Below are positions 1 to 7,409 of a stretch of DNA of 64,000 nucleotides, one piece after another. The DNA is from an uncultured Bacillota bacterium (GTDB lineage Bacteria > Bacillota_I > Bacilli_A > RF39 > UBA660): NCBI GenBank assembly GCA_948466255.1, contig CAOJZV010000001.1, forward strand, positions 1 to 64,000, given 5' to 3'. Numbering within the stretch: position 1 is the stretch's first letter; every line of letters starts with the position of its first letter. The notes below the pieces were generated by a model, which worked only from the letters and a program-made list of their open reading frames with translations, had not been told where the DNA came from and ran no database searches. A program made the translations under genes and the position numbers.

Positions 1-190
1 ATAAATCCCCATTTAGGATTTCAGGTAAGACTAACCCTTCAGTACTCGTTAAACTTTCTAAATACAAATATCCATTTAGAGTTTCCGGTAAGACTAACCC
101 TTCTGCACTCACTAAACTGCTTAAATCCAAATATCCATTTAGAGTTTTCGGTAAGACTAATCCCTCGGCACTCGTTAAACTGATTAAATC
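1..190 (-). repeat. 63-bp tandem coding repeats (21 aa)
   Basis: The core CCATTTAG recurs with a 63-bp period (near positions 9, 72 and 135). This keeps the reading frame, and each unit encodes one 21-residue LRR-like repeat with invariant GLVLP and LNG. Three units are visible and the array continues past the window edge. Confidence 0.85.
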
Positions 191-1480
191 CAAATCTCCT
201 ATATAAATCTTTATATTTGGATTGTTTAAATCTTCTTTTTTTAGTCCTATCTCTTCTTCTTTACAATTATATATAGTACCATAATCTATATATATATTTC
301 TCTCTGTTTTTATTTCTTCTATTCTTGGGTCTTTTCTATATCCAAAACCTTCTATTTTATTTTCTATTTCATATAGAAATTTTAAATCATCTTTATCTAA
401 ATCTATTCCCTTTTCGTGTTTCCTTTCTATTGATGTTAATCTTTGCATATCATATTCTTTTTTATAATATTTATCTCTATCTGGAAACTCTTTTAGTTTT
501 TCATTTAATATGGGCATCATTTCTGGTTCCATATTTTGAATATCAGCAATTCCCCTTATTTCACCAATGGTGTTTTGTCCTTTCATTCTGATAGCTATTC
601 TTGGAACTTTTGGTTCATTATTTTGATCTAAAGTATAATATACATAAAAATCTCCATTTGCAAGCTGTGATTTAGCAAAGTTCTCACCAGCAGCTGTACA
701 CCAACCTGTATAATATCCTTGAAGTGAATCCCTTAATATATTATAGTCTGAACCTTGGTCATATTTTATCCATTTACCTTGGGTTGTATTTGGATTATTT
801 TTTTCACCTTTTTGCATGATTTGTCTAATTGAATATTCATATAAGGTTTTAAAATTGCCTTCGCCTAAAGCACTTTTTATTTCTTCTTCTGATTTTTGAT
901 TTTTTATATATTCTTCCATTAAGTGAATGGTAGTAAATATAGCTTCTCTTTCGACTGGTGGGAATGGATATACTGTTGTTTTATCTCTTTTGTTAAATTT
1001 TTGTTTTTCTTTATCATATTTCCCTAATTTTTGAAGTCCTTGAAATACCCAATATCTTTGCCACATTTCATAAGACTTTCTTTCTTCATCAAAAAGAAAA
1101 TAATCTATCCATGGTTCTAACGAGGCTTTTTGGTCTTCAATTATTTGATTTATTAATAATTCTTTTCTATCTTGGGTTAATTCAATATTTCCATATCCTC
1201 TTTCACGCATTATTCTTTGTTCGTTTTCAAAAAATGCATCTGGGATATTTTCTGGTTTTATTATATATAATTCATAGTAAAATTGTTTTAACATTTTTAA
1301 AGAGGACTGGCTTTTGCTTTGAATTACTTTTTTATGTACTTCTTCTATTCTATTTAAATAATTTATTATCCTATCTCTTTTTTTATCTGATTCTTTCGAT
1401 ACATGCATTACTCTAGGTGATGTATGTAAGTCTGTATACATTTTTGTGATTATATCTATCCAACTATTTTTTTCTTCCAT
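1..1480 (-). CDS. Partial uncharacterised protein with 21-residue leucine-rich-like repeats (C-terminus beyond window)
   Basis: Reading the minus strand from the ATG at 1480 gives 493 codons without a stop, running off the left edge. The start is preceded by AGGTGGGAGT, a good SD. The first ~400 residues are hydrophilic, with no signal peptide or membrane segment. They include an aromatic/Cys block (GYYTGWCTAAGE, then DFYVYYTLDQ, PRIAIRMKG, IGEIRGIADIQN) that looks like a folded domain. From about residue 430 the protein becomes tandem 21-residue units of the type GLVLPETLNGYLDLSSL, an LRR-like pattern. I do not know the function. The N-terminal block resembles unnamed proteins of uncultured bacteria, from memory only. 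It is the last gene of the minus-strand direction here, separated from the LCP gene by a terminator. Confidence 0.85.
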   Translation of the reverse strand, partial: MEEKNSWIDIITKMYTDLHTSPRVMHVSKESDKKRDRIINYLNRIEEVHKKVIQSKSQSSLKMLKQFYYELYIIKPENIPDAFFENEQRIMRERGYGNIELTQDRKELLINQIIEDQKASLEPWIDYFLFDEERKSYEMWQRYWVFQGLQKLGKYDKEKQKFNKRDKTTVYPFPPVEREAIFTTIHLMEEYIKNQKSEEEIKSALGEGNFKTLYEYSIRQIMQKGEKNNPNTTQGKWIKYDQGSDYNILRDSLQGYYTGWCTAAGENFAKSQLANGDFYVYYTLDQNNEPKVPRIAIRMKGQNTIGEIRGIADIQNMEPEMMPILNEKLKEFPDRDKYYKKEYDMQRLTSIERKHEKGIDLDKDDLKFLYEIENKIEGFGYRKDPRIEEIKTERNIYIDYGTIYNCKEEEIGLKKEDLNNPNIKIYIGDLDLISLTSAEGLVLPKTLNGYLDLSSLVSAEGLVLPETLNGYLYLESLTSTEGLVLPEILNGDL

Positions 1481-1545
1481 ACTCCCACCTCTATATATAA
1501 ATAATAACATACTTTAATGTTTTAGTAAATGAACTATTAACACTT

Positions 1546-1572
1546 AAAAACGCCTATTTTTTAGGCATTTTT
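1546..1572 (-). terminator. Rho-independent terminator after the LCP gene
   Basis: On the minus strand the AAAATGCCTA / TAGGCGTTTT arms form a 10-bp stem with an A5 loop, directly downstream of the LCP stop codon. It ends in a T-run. Confidence 0.75.
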
Positions 1573-1581
1573 TAATATGTA

Positions 1582-2997
1582 TTATATTTCGTTATATGTT
1601 TTTCCATCTATAATACCAGTTATATATTTATGGGCATTATCAACAGTACTTTGATTTGGAATCATAATATATAAATCCCTACCCGGCATTGAGTAACAAT
1701 TTCCTCTTGAACTAGTTCCATCAACGCTTATTGAATTTATATTCCATGTTTTCATTGTATCCAATTGCTTTTTGATAAATGCCTTCATATCGTTTGGTGT
1801 AAGATTAGTTTGAAGTGAATCAGATAATCCTGAAAGTATTTTATTATAATCTTTTAATAAAACTTCACTACTGGTAATCTTTTGGAAGATAGCAGTTATG
1901 ACTTGTTCTTGATGTTTTCCTCTAGCTCTATCGCCACCTTCTAATACATGTCTAATTCTTGAATACATTAAAGCTTGGTTTCCATTTAAATGGTTTATAC
2001 CTTTTTTATAACTGTAACCGTATTCACTAAATGCTTTATCAGATTCAACATCTATTCCACCTATGATATCTACAATTTTTATTAAAGTTGTGAAGTTTAC
2101 TCTAACATAATATTGGATATCGATATCTAGAAAATCTTCGATGGTTTTTAATGACATATCTACTCCATATATTCCAGCATGAGTAATTTTATCTTTTGAC
2201 CCAGTTGTTCCGTGTAACTGTACATAGTAATCTCTAGGAATATGAGTTAAAAGAATTTCGTTAGTATTTGGATTTACAGTCATGATGATATTAACATCAC
2301 TTCTTGATGTTTTTGTAATTGACCCGTTTGTATCAATCCCACTTATTAATATATTAAATGGTTTTTTTGCAATATCCATTTCGTTATTATCTATTTCTGA
2401 TTTTGTTTCAATAAAAATTTTTGCGATAATTCTAACTCTTTTATCAAATCCTTGATTTTCTTCACAAATTAAATCATAATATGATGAATTTAAATATATG
2501 GCATCTATTTTATTTATATTTTCGATTATTTCATTTGGCGTTTTTAAATTTGTTTGTTTAAAATCTATTTTTTCTTTTAATCTTTTTGTAGCTTTTTTAT
2601 TTTCCATATAAAGTCCAATTTCTTGGTTTTCTAAATCGTCTAATTGTTTGTATTTACTATCTTTATTTACAATAACATAATAAACATCGGTTTCTGTTTG
2701 AACTGATTTTAAGTTGTTAAAGAAATTATTTGTATCTTGTAAATATGTTATTCCAAATATACTTCCGACGATTATTATTATTTCGATGATTCCTAATAAT
2801 ATTTTAAGTAGTAATTTTTTTATTTTTTTAAATAATAATGTGAATAAAATTAGTATTATTAACAAACTTCCTAAAACTACAAATAAGTATTTATTTGGAA
2901 GAATATTTAATGTGAATATTTGCACCCCTAAATAAATTACAGCGATTAAAAATAAGATATGTATTAATGTATATAATAATTTTGCTATTTTTGACAT
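1582..2997 (-). CDS. LCP (LytR-CpsA-Psr) family cell-wall polymer ligase
   Basis: 471 residues. Three hydrophobic segments at roughly 7-27, 36-56 and 63-84 anchor the protein. A linker (about 90-210) follows, then the LCP catalytic domain. Visible family motifs are NILISGIDTNG, TSRSDVNIIMTVNP, HIPRDYYV and SRIRHVLEGGDRARGKHQEQVI; the Arg and Asp residues in them bind the polyprenyl pyrophosphate head group in known LCP proteins. The family transfers lipid-linked glycopolymers to peptidoglycan outside the membrane. Placement next to a large exopolysaccharide operon (opposite strand) fits attachment of that polymer. The start is supported by AAAGAGGTG and an upstream TTGACA/TAAAAT promoter. Confidence 0.92.
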   Translation of the reverse strand: MSKIAKLLYTLIHILFLIAVIYLGVQIFTLNILPNKYLFVVLGSLLIILILFTLLFKKIKKLLLKILLGIIEIIIIVGSIFGITYLQDTNNFFNNLKSVQTETDVYYVIVNKDSKYKQLDDLENQEIGLYMENKKATKRLKEKIDFKQTNLKTPNEIIENINKIDAIYLNSSYYDLICEENQGFDKRVRIIAKIFIETKSEIDNNEMDIAKKPFNILISGIDTNGSITKTSRSDVNIIMTVNPNTNEILLTHIPRDYYVQLHGTTGSKDKITHAGIYGVDMSLKTIEDFLDIDIQYYVRVNFTTLIKIVDIIGGIDVESDKAFSEYGYSYKKGINHLNGNQALMYSRIRHVLEGGDRARGKHQEQVITAIFQKITSSEVLLKDYNKILSGLSDSLQTNLTPNDMKAFIKKQLDTMKTWNINSISVDGTSSRGNCYSMPGRDLYIMIPNQSTVDNAHKYITGIIDGKTYNEI

Positions 2998-3022
2998 AAT
3001 TTCACCTCTTTAAATGTTTGGT

Positions 3023-3051
3023 ATTTTACTATATTTAATATGCTTTGTCAA
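3023..3051 (-). promoter_or_regulatory. SigmaA-type promoter of the LCP gene
   Basis: Minus strand TTGACA (3051-3046), 17-bp spacer, TAAAAT (3028-3023), about 26 bp upstream of the LCP start codon. Confidence 0.7.
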
Positions 3052-3078
3052 AATGAAAATAATGCCAAAAAAAATACA

Positions 3079-3183
3079 CTACTTAAAGTGGATTTCATTT
3101 TCTAAAGATTCATCATAGTCTTTAGCAAGTGATAAAACTTTTAAAGTTGTTATAAGTGTTAATATAATTATAAATGCGATCAT
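3079..3183 (-). CDS. 34-residue single-pass membrane peptide
   Basis: A small ORF with a strong SD (TAGGAGGG, 7 nt before the ATG at 3183). Residues 1-20 are strongly hydrophobic (MIAFIIILTLITTLKVLSLA). The tail is acidic and polar and ends in HFK. It lies between the LCP promoter and the divergent small toxin-like locus at 3294, and is transcribed toward the LCP gene. A short 4-bp stem with a T8 run follows the stop (about 3060-3085, minus). Size, hydrophobic core and charged tail resemble holin-like or type I toxin peptides, but there is no sequence family I can name. It could also be a membrane-protein subunit. Confidence 0.6.
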   Translation of the reverse strand: MIAFIIILTLITTLKVLSLAKDYDESLENEIHFK

Positions 3184-3293
3184 CGTTTTACCCTCCTATT
3201 ATAAGGATATCAAATTTTTTTAAAAAAATCCATGTTTTTACTAATTTTCTTTTTTTGTATGAAAAAGTGCTTCAAAAATGCCAAAATTGTCAT

Positions 3294-3322
3294 TTGACCT
3301 TTATTTATAACTAGTTTATATT
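3294..3322 (+). promoter_or_regulatory. SigmaA promoter of toxin-like RNA, copy 1
   Basis: TTGACC (3294-3299), 17-bp spacer, TATATT (3317-3322). The predicted start at 3329-3331 coincides with the first base of the 5' arm of the long-range helix. Confidence 0.75.
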
Positions 3323-3330
3323 ATTTTTTC

Positions 3331-3580
3331 GGAAACATTTGTAACCGCTGTTGGTGTCTGCCTATTTATTTTGGGGGTTTTGGTCTCAAAATAGGAGGCT
3401 TGGTATTATGACAAAAAAAGATTTTTTAATCCTAGTATTGCTTGTAATTATCATTTTATTAGTTGCTCTTCTTTGGAAGAGTCTTAATTAATAGAGAAAG
3501 ACACCCCGCTTTAAGCAGAGTGTCTTTCTGAACCAAAAATTCAGGCAGACATTGATAAGTTACAATGTTTCCCTTTTTTT
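3331..3580 (+). ncRNA. Structured ~250-nt mRNA of putative type I toxin, copy 1
   Basis: From the promoter to the T-run at 3574-3580. The ends are complementary: GGAAACATTTGTAAC (3331-3345) pairs with GTTACAATGTTTCC, and TGTCTGCCT (3355-3363) with AGGCAGACA, about 23 bp in all. CCTATTT (3361-3367) can instead pair with AAATAGG (3389-3395) just before the start codon, covering the SD. The two helices share CCT, so they exclude each other. A 10-bp hairpin (AGAAAGACAC/GTGTCTTTCT, 3495-3529) follows the peptide. The same layout with different sequence occurs at 30689-30915. Confidence 0.7.
3408..3491 (+). CDS. 27-residue membrane peptide, putative type I toxin (copy 1)
   Basis: ATG at 3408 behind TAGGAGGC (8-nt spacing). 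The peptide begins MTKKD, has one hydrophobic helix of about 18 residues (FLILVLLVIIILLVALLW) and ends KSLN. It resembles the peptide at 30746 (MNKKD start, LI..LL core, same length), so selection on the protein is likely. Tiny single-helix peptides on stable, folded mRNAs with a convergent antisense RNA are the hallmark of Fst/TxpA/BsrG-type toxins. I cannot assign this one to a described family. It lies just upstream of the exopolysaccharide operon and is transcribed in the same direction, but ends in its own T-run. Confidence 0.72.
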   Translation: MTKKDFLILVLLVIIILLVALLWKSLN

Positions 3581-3597
3581 ATGAGATTTCTCTCACT
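3490..3597 (-). ncRNA. Putative antisense RNA to toxin-like mRNA, copy 1
   Basis: Inferred from the minus-strand promoter at 3604-3632. The predicted 5' end folds as TGAGA-GAAA-TCTCA (GNRA tetraloop), followed by an A-rich stretch, then the complement of the mRNA 3' region down to the strong hairpin at 3495-3529. The 3' end is only a guess because the T-run after that hairpin is weak. Confidence 0.5.
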
Positions 3598-3603
3598 AAT
3601 TAA

Positions 3604-3632
3604 AATATATCATATTTATCAAAATATTACAA
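3604..3632 (-). promoter_or_regulatory. Convergent antisense promoter, copy 1
   Basis: Minus strand TTGTAA (3632-3627), 17-bp spacer, TATATT (3609-3604). It points back into the 3' end of the toxin-like RNA. Confidence 0.6.
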
Positions 3633-3724
3633 TATTTTATAGTTTTTTTGGTAATTTTAGGAATTTATATTTACATGCATATTTATAAGCGTTTTGCCTT
3701 TATTTTATATGGACTTATCCCGAT

Positions 3725-3753
3725 TTGACAAAGAATTAATTTTTTGGTAGTAT
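3725..3753 (+). promoter_or_regulatory. SigmaA promoter of the exopolysaccharide operon
   Basis: Perfect TTGACA (3725-3730), 17-bp spacer, TAGTAT (3748-3753), 63 bp before the first start codon at 3816. No other terminator is visible until 14853. Confidence 0.75.
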
Positions 3754-3815
3754 AACCCACCGAAAACAAAAAAGGGACTTCTTATTTATATATGGAAGTA
3801 ATTAGGGGGGATATT

Positions 3816-5279
3816 ATGAAAAATGTAACTAAAATTTTGTTTTTAAGTGTATTAACATGTTTATTATTAGCTTTTGGATGTAGCGACGTAAACGCTGCCA
3901 GCAAAACTAAAACTATTACTATTAAAAGTTCGAAAAAAATTACTAATATGATAACAAACTATGATGAAGATTTTGTTATCTATAAAACAACTAGTAAAAA
4001 GACTGTTTATGGTCTAGAATTTGACAAAAAAACTTTAAAGAAAAAAACTAAATTAACTTTTGATAAAAATGCCGATGCAGGATTATTATATATTTTAGAA
4101 AATGGTTATCCTAAATCTAAAATAACTGGAGATACTGCAACTGATAAATATATTACTGAAACTGCTATTTGGTTATATATGGATGAAAGTGGGAAAGGTT
4201 CTCATGTTAATTCAATTTTAAAAGATGAAAATAACGAAAAAGATTCTTATAAACTTGTTTCTAACTATATCAAACCTTTAGTAGAGTCAGCTATTAAAGC
4301 AAATAAAGAAGGATATAAAACCAAAGAAGCCAGCATGAAAATTAATAACAGTAAAAAAGGGTTATCTTTAAGTAAAAATAAAAAATATTATGAGTCTGAT
4401 TATATTTTTGTCAATTTGGAAGGTTCTACTAAATATACAGTTTCTAGTGAGGCCACTATTTTAGATGAAAATGGTAATAAAAAGAAAAAATTTAATTCTT
4501 CTGAAGCATTTAAAGTTAGAATTCCTGTAAGTAAAATATCAGATAATAACAAAATTACTGTAACTGTTAAAGCAACTGGTAAAGAAAATATTGCTAAAGT
4601 ATATGTTCCTAATGATAAGCAATATCAAAGTGTTGTAGGATTATTTAGTAAAAAACATGCTTTAAAAGAAAGTTTTGATTTATCTGTTACGGTTTCTAAA
4701 AATTGTAAATATATGGATGGTAATTATCATGATAAATCTGGTAACATTACCGATGAAAAAACATATAAAAAAGAATGTTCTAACATTTGTAAGATTGTAA
4801 ATGAAAATTATTATGATAGTACCGGTGAAGAAACTAGTAAATTGATATTTGATAAAGAATGCTCAAATTCATGTGTAATTAATGGTGAAATCTATTATGG
4901 TGTTGATGGTAGACAAATTGATAAAAATACATTTGATAAAGAGTGCCCAGTAGTTAATGCTGCTAAAGTTGTAACTACTAAAGATAGTTCTGATAAAGAA
5001 AAAGCTGCTAAAGCTAAAGCTGAAAAAGAAAAAGCTGCCAAAGCCAAAGTTGAAAAAGAAAAAGCTGCCAAAGCTAAAGCTGAAAAAGAAAAAGCTGCTA
5101 AAATTAAAAATAATGAAAAACAAGATAGTGAACAAAGTTCAGTCAACCCTGAAGGCACATTAGAAGTTGAAGTTCCTAATACTAATGCTGATGTTTCATT
5201 ACCTAGTATATTATTCGGTACGATACTTGTATTAATGGGTATTGGTGTAATATATAGAAAAAATAAAATTATAAACTAA
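3816..5279 (+). CDS. Secreted surface protein with degenerate thioester-like domain and sortase-type tail
   Basis: 487 residues from the ATG at 3816, chosen for its GGGGGGA SD; an in-frame upstream ATG at 3792 lacks one. A signal peptide (1-27, ending VNAA) is followed by a ~120-residue region like thioester (TQXA) domains (GLLYILENGYPKS..., TETAIWLYMDE). However, the expected Cys position reads VYGLEF and the expected Gln of TQxAIW is Glu, so no thioester bond should form. Three ~30-residue Cys-containing units (C...NYYDSTGEET...FDKEC) and a KAKAEKEKAA repeat stalk follow. The end is VPNTN, a hydrophobic helix and RKNK, a plausible sortase signal. It heads the polysaccharide operon, overlapping the next gene's leader. 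Confidence 0.75.
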   Translation: MKNVTKILFLSVLTCLLLAFGCSDVNAASKTKTITIKSSKKITNMITNYDEDFVIYKTTSKKTVYGLEFDKKTLKKKTKLTFDKNADAGLLYILENGYPKSKITGDTATDKYITETAIWLYMDESGKGSHVNSILKDENNEKDSYKLVSNYIKPLVESAIKANKEGYKTKEASMKINNSKKGLSLSKNKKYYESDYIFVNLEGSTKYTVSSEATILDENGNKKKKFNSSEAFKVRIPVSKISDNNKITVTVKATGKENIAKVYVPNDKQYQSVVGLFSKKHALKESFDLSVTVSKNCKYMDGNYHDKSGNITDEKTYKKECSNICKIVNENYYDSTGEETSKLIFDKECSNSCVINGEIYYGVDGRQIDKNTFDKECPVVNAAKVVTTKDSSDKEKAAKAKAEKEKAAKAKVEKEKAAKAKAEKEKAAKIKNNEKQDSEQSSVNPEGTLEVEVPNTNADVSLPSILFGTILVLMGIGVIYRKNKIIN

Positions 5280-5302
5280 TGATTATAAATAAGGGGGATA
5301 TT

Positions 5303-5989
5303 ATGGAAGAAATTAATATAAAAGAAATTTTAAGTTTCTTTGTTTCAAAAATATGGCTAATGATTATATTTGTACTTGCATTTGCCACTATGGGATATTT
5401 ATATTTTGCCCATATTCAAACGCCAATGTATCACAGTTCTACAACTATTATTCTTGTAAGTGAACAAGAAGATACTAATAATTCAAATATTACGATGAAC
5501 AAACAACTTGTTTCTACTTATAGTGAAATTATTAAAAATAAAAGTGTTTTAAACAAGGTTATTAATAAATTAGATTTAAATATGTCTGTTAAAGAACTTG
5601 CTGAAAACATTTCAGTTACTGCTGTAGGTGATACTGAAATTATCAAAATTGAAGTAAGTTCTATTGATAATGCGTTAGCTCGCGATATTGCTTCTGAAGT
5701 CGCAAAAACGTTTATTTCTGAGGTTAATGATATATTTAAGCTTCAAAACGTTACAATTCTATCTGAAGCTGGAATAGAAAAACAACCTTATAATATTTCT
5801 TTAACTAAACAAGTTCCTTTATCAGGTTTTGTAGGATTATTCTTAAGTGTTGTTATTATATTTTTAATTTATTATTTTGATACTTCTATTAAATCAGTAG
5901 AGGCTATTGAAAACAAAGCAAAATTAACCGTTTTAGGTACAGTAGAGAAGGTGAAGGGGAAAAATGAAAGCAAAAACATTAGAAAATAA
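5303..5989 (+). CDS. Wzz/CapA-type chain-length determinant and BY-kinase modulator
   Basis: 228 residues from the ATG at 5303 (AAGGGGGAT SD). Two membrane helices (about 18-38 and 180-200) enclose an extracytoplasmic Wzz-type domain: the HSSTTIILVSEQ start, coiled middle, and PLSGFVGLFLSVVIIF second helix. The short cytoplasmic C-terminus is the part that activates the tyrosine kinase in Gram-positive CapA/CapB pairs. The 3' end overlaps the kinase gene by 26 bp, as usual for such pairs. It controls polymer length and export at the membrane. Confidence 0.9.
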   Translation: MEEINIKEILSFFVSKIWLMIIFVLAFATMGYLYFAHIQTPMYHSSTTIILVSEQEDTNNSNITMNKQLVSTYSEIIKNKSVLNKVINKLDLNMSVKELAENISVTAVGDTEIIKIEVSSIDNALARDIASEVAKTFISEVNDIFKLQNVTILSEAGIEKQPYNISLTKQVPLSGFVGLFLSVVIIFLIYYFDTSIKSVEAIENKAKLTVLGTVEKVKGKNESKNIRK

Positions 5990-6671
5990 AAACGAAATTT
6001 TATTAAATGATAATCCAAAGTCTTCATTTAGTGAATCAATTAAATCTATTAGAGCTAATTTAAAATTTTCTGATTTAGATGGTGGAAATAAAGTTATTTT
6101 AATGACTAGTTCTAATCCTAGTGAAGGAAAAAGTTTTATCACTGCTAACTTAGCTTGTTCTTTTGTAAAAGACGGTAAAAAAGTTTTAATTATTGATGCC
6201 GACCTTCGTAAGGGGCGTCAACATAGAATATTTGGAATACCAAATAACAAACATAATGGTTATTCTAATATGATTGTTAATGTAAATAGAGATGGATTCA
6301 CTTTTGATGGATACATTAACAAAACCGATATTCCTAATTTAGATTTTATTAATTTAGGAGCTACTCCACCATCACCAACTGAACTTTTATCTTCTGATAA
6401 TAACAGATTATTACTTGAATTTTTAAAAAGAAAATATGACTATATTTTCCTTGATTGTCCACCTGTTTTAGGTTTAAGTGATACTTTAATTTTAAGCAGA
6501 ATTTCTGATTTTAATATTGTTGTTGTATCAAATAAACAAACTAAAATGGAACAATTATTAGAAGTTAAAAAAGCTTTTGAAAAAGCTGGAAGTAGTATTA
6601 CTGGTGTTATTCTAAATAAAGTTGATAAAAAACGCCATGGTTATGGTTATTATGGCTATTATGGTGAATAA
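5964..6671 (+). CDS. Tyrosine-protein kinase, CpsD/CapB family (BY-kinase)
   Basis: 235 residues. Walker A SSNPSEGKSF (about 51-60), Walker A' VLIIDADLRKG and Walker B YIFLDCPP are all present. The C-terminus ends in a Tyr cluster (HGYGYYGYYGE), the autophosphorylation site of this family. It has no membrane segment of its own; the preceding protein supplies it. Cycling of Tyr phosphorylation by this kinase and the next gene's phosphatase regulates polysaccharide assembly. The start at 5964 has the SD AAGGTGAAGGGG and lies within the preceding gene. Confidence 0.95.
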   Translation: MKAKTLENKNEILLNDNPKSSFSESIKSIRANLKFSDLDGGNKVILMTSSNPSEGKSFITANLACSFVKDGKKVLIIDADLRKGRQHRIFGIPNNKHNGYSNMIVNVNRDGFTFDGYINKTDIPNLDFINLGATPPSPTELLSSDNNRLLLEFLKRKYDYIFLDCPPVLGLSDTLILSRISDFNIVVVSNKQTKMEQLLEVKKAFEKAGSSITGVILNKVDKKRHGYGYYGYYGE

Positions 6672-6673
6672 AA

Positions 6674-7399
6674 ATGAAAGACTTACACACTCATGTAATG
6701 TTTGGTATTGATGATGGAAGTAGAAGCTTAGATGAATCTATAGCTATGCTTGAAAGATTATCTAATGAGGGCGTTACTGATGTAATGCTTACTCCACATT
6801 ATATTGAAAATAGTAAATATAATTGTAACAACAAATTAAAGAAAAAATTATTTAATGAAGTAAAAAAAGAGGCTTTAAAACGTGGAATAAACATTAATAT
6901 TTATCTTGGTAATGAGGTTATGATTAATAATAATTTAATGAATTTATTTAATACTGAAATTGCAACTTTAAATGATTCTAAGTATTTATTAATTGAACTT
7001 CCAATGGATAAAGAATTTGATGATTTAGATTTAGTTATAAAAGAATTGATGAATAATGGTGTTATTCCAATTATCGCACATCCAGAGCGTTATACTTATG
7101 TAAAAAATGATTATAAATGGATAAAAGAATATTTAAAAATGGGCGTACTTTTTCAAAGTAATTATGAAAGTTTATTTGGCAAATATGGAAAAGATGCAAA
7201 AAAGACTTTGAAAAAATTACTTAAACATAATATGGTACATTTTCTTGCTTCTGATATGCACAGAGGCTCTAGTAGATGTAACCTTAAAAAATTACATTCT
7301 AAATTAAAAAGAATTGTTCATAATGAAAAAATCATTAATGATTTGCTTAACAATAATTTTACTAAAGTTATTAAAAATGAAAATATAGAAAGTCTATAG
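6674..7399 (+). CDS. PHP-type tyrosine-protein phosphatase, CpsB/CapC/YwqE family
   Basis: 241 residues starting 2 nt after the kinase stop. Metal-binding motifs of the PHP fold are visible in order: DLHTHVMFGIDDG (3-15), TPHY, GNEVM, IAHPERY and SDMHR. The family is Mn-dependent and removes phosphate from the kinase Tyr cluster. Length and gene order match the Gram-positive capsule regulator set. Confidence 0.94.
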   Translation: MKDLHTHVMFGIDDGSRSLDESIAMLERLSNEGVTDVMLTPHYIENSKYNCNNKLKKKLFNEVKKEALKRGININIYLGNEVMINNNLMNLFNTEIATLNDSKYLLIELPMDKEFDDLDLVIKELMNNGVIPIIAHPERYTYVKNDYKWIKEYLKMGVLFQSNYESLFGKYGKDAKKTLKKLLKHNMVHFLASDMHRGSSRCNLKKLHSKLKRIVHNEKIINDLLNNNFTKVIKNENIESL

Positions 7400-7409
7400 G
7401 GTGTTTCTT

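Noticed and set aside
1-190. Possible CRISPR array
   Set aside because: The 63-bp units are contiguous, have no unique spacers and encode in-frame protein repeats.
325-1416. Short plus-strand open frames at the left edge
   Set aside because: Phe/Leu-rich antisense shadows of the long minus-strand frame 1-1480, which has an SD and repeat structure.
4869-5158. Two ~88-codon minus-strand frames
   Set aside because: They are antisense to the Lys/Ala/Glu repeat of the surface protein and consist of its mirrored low-complexity sequence.
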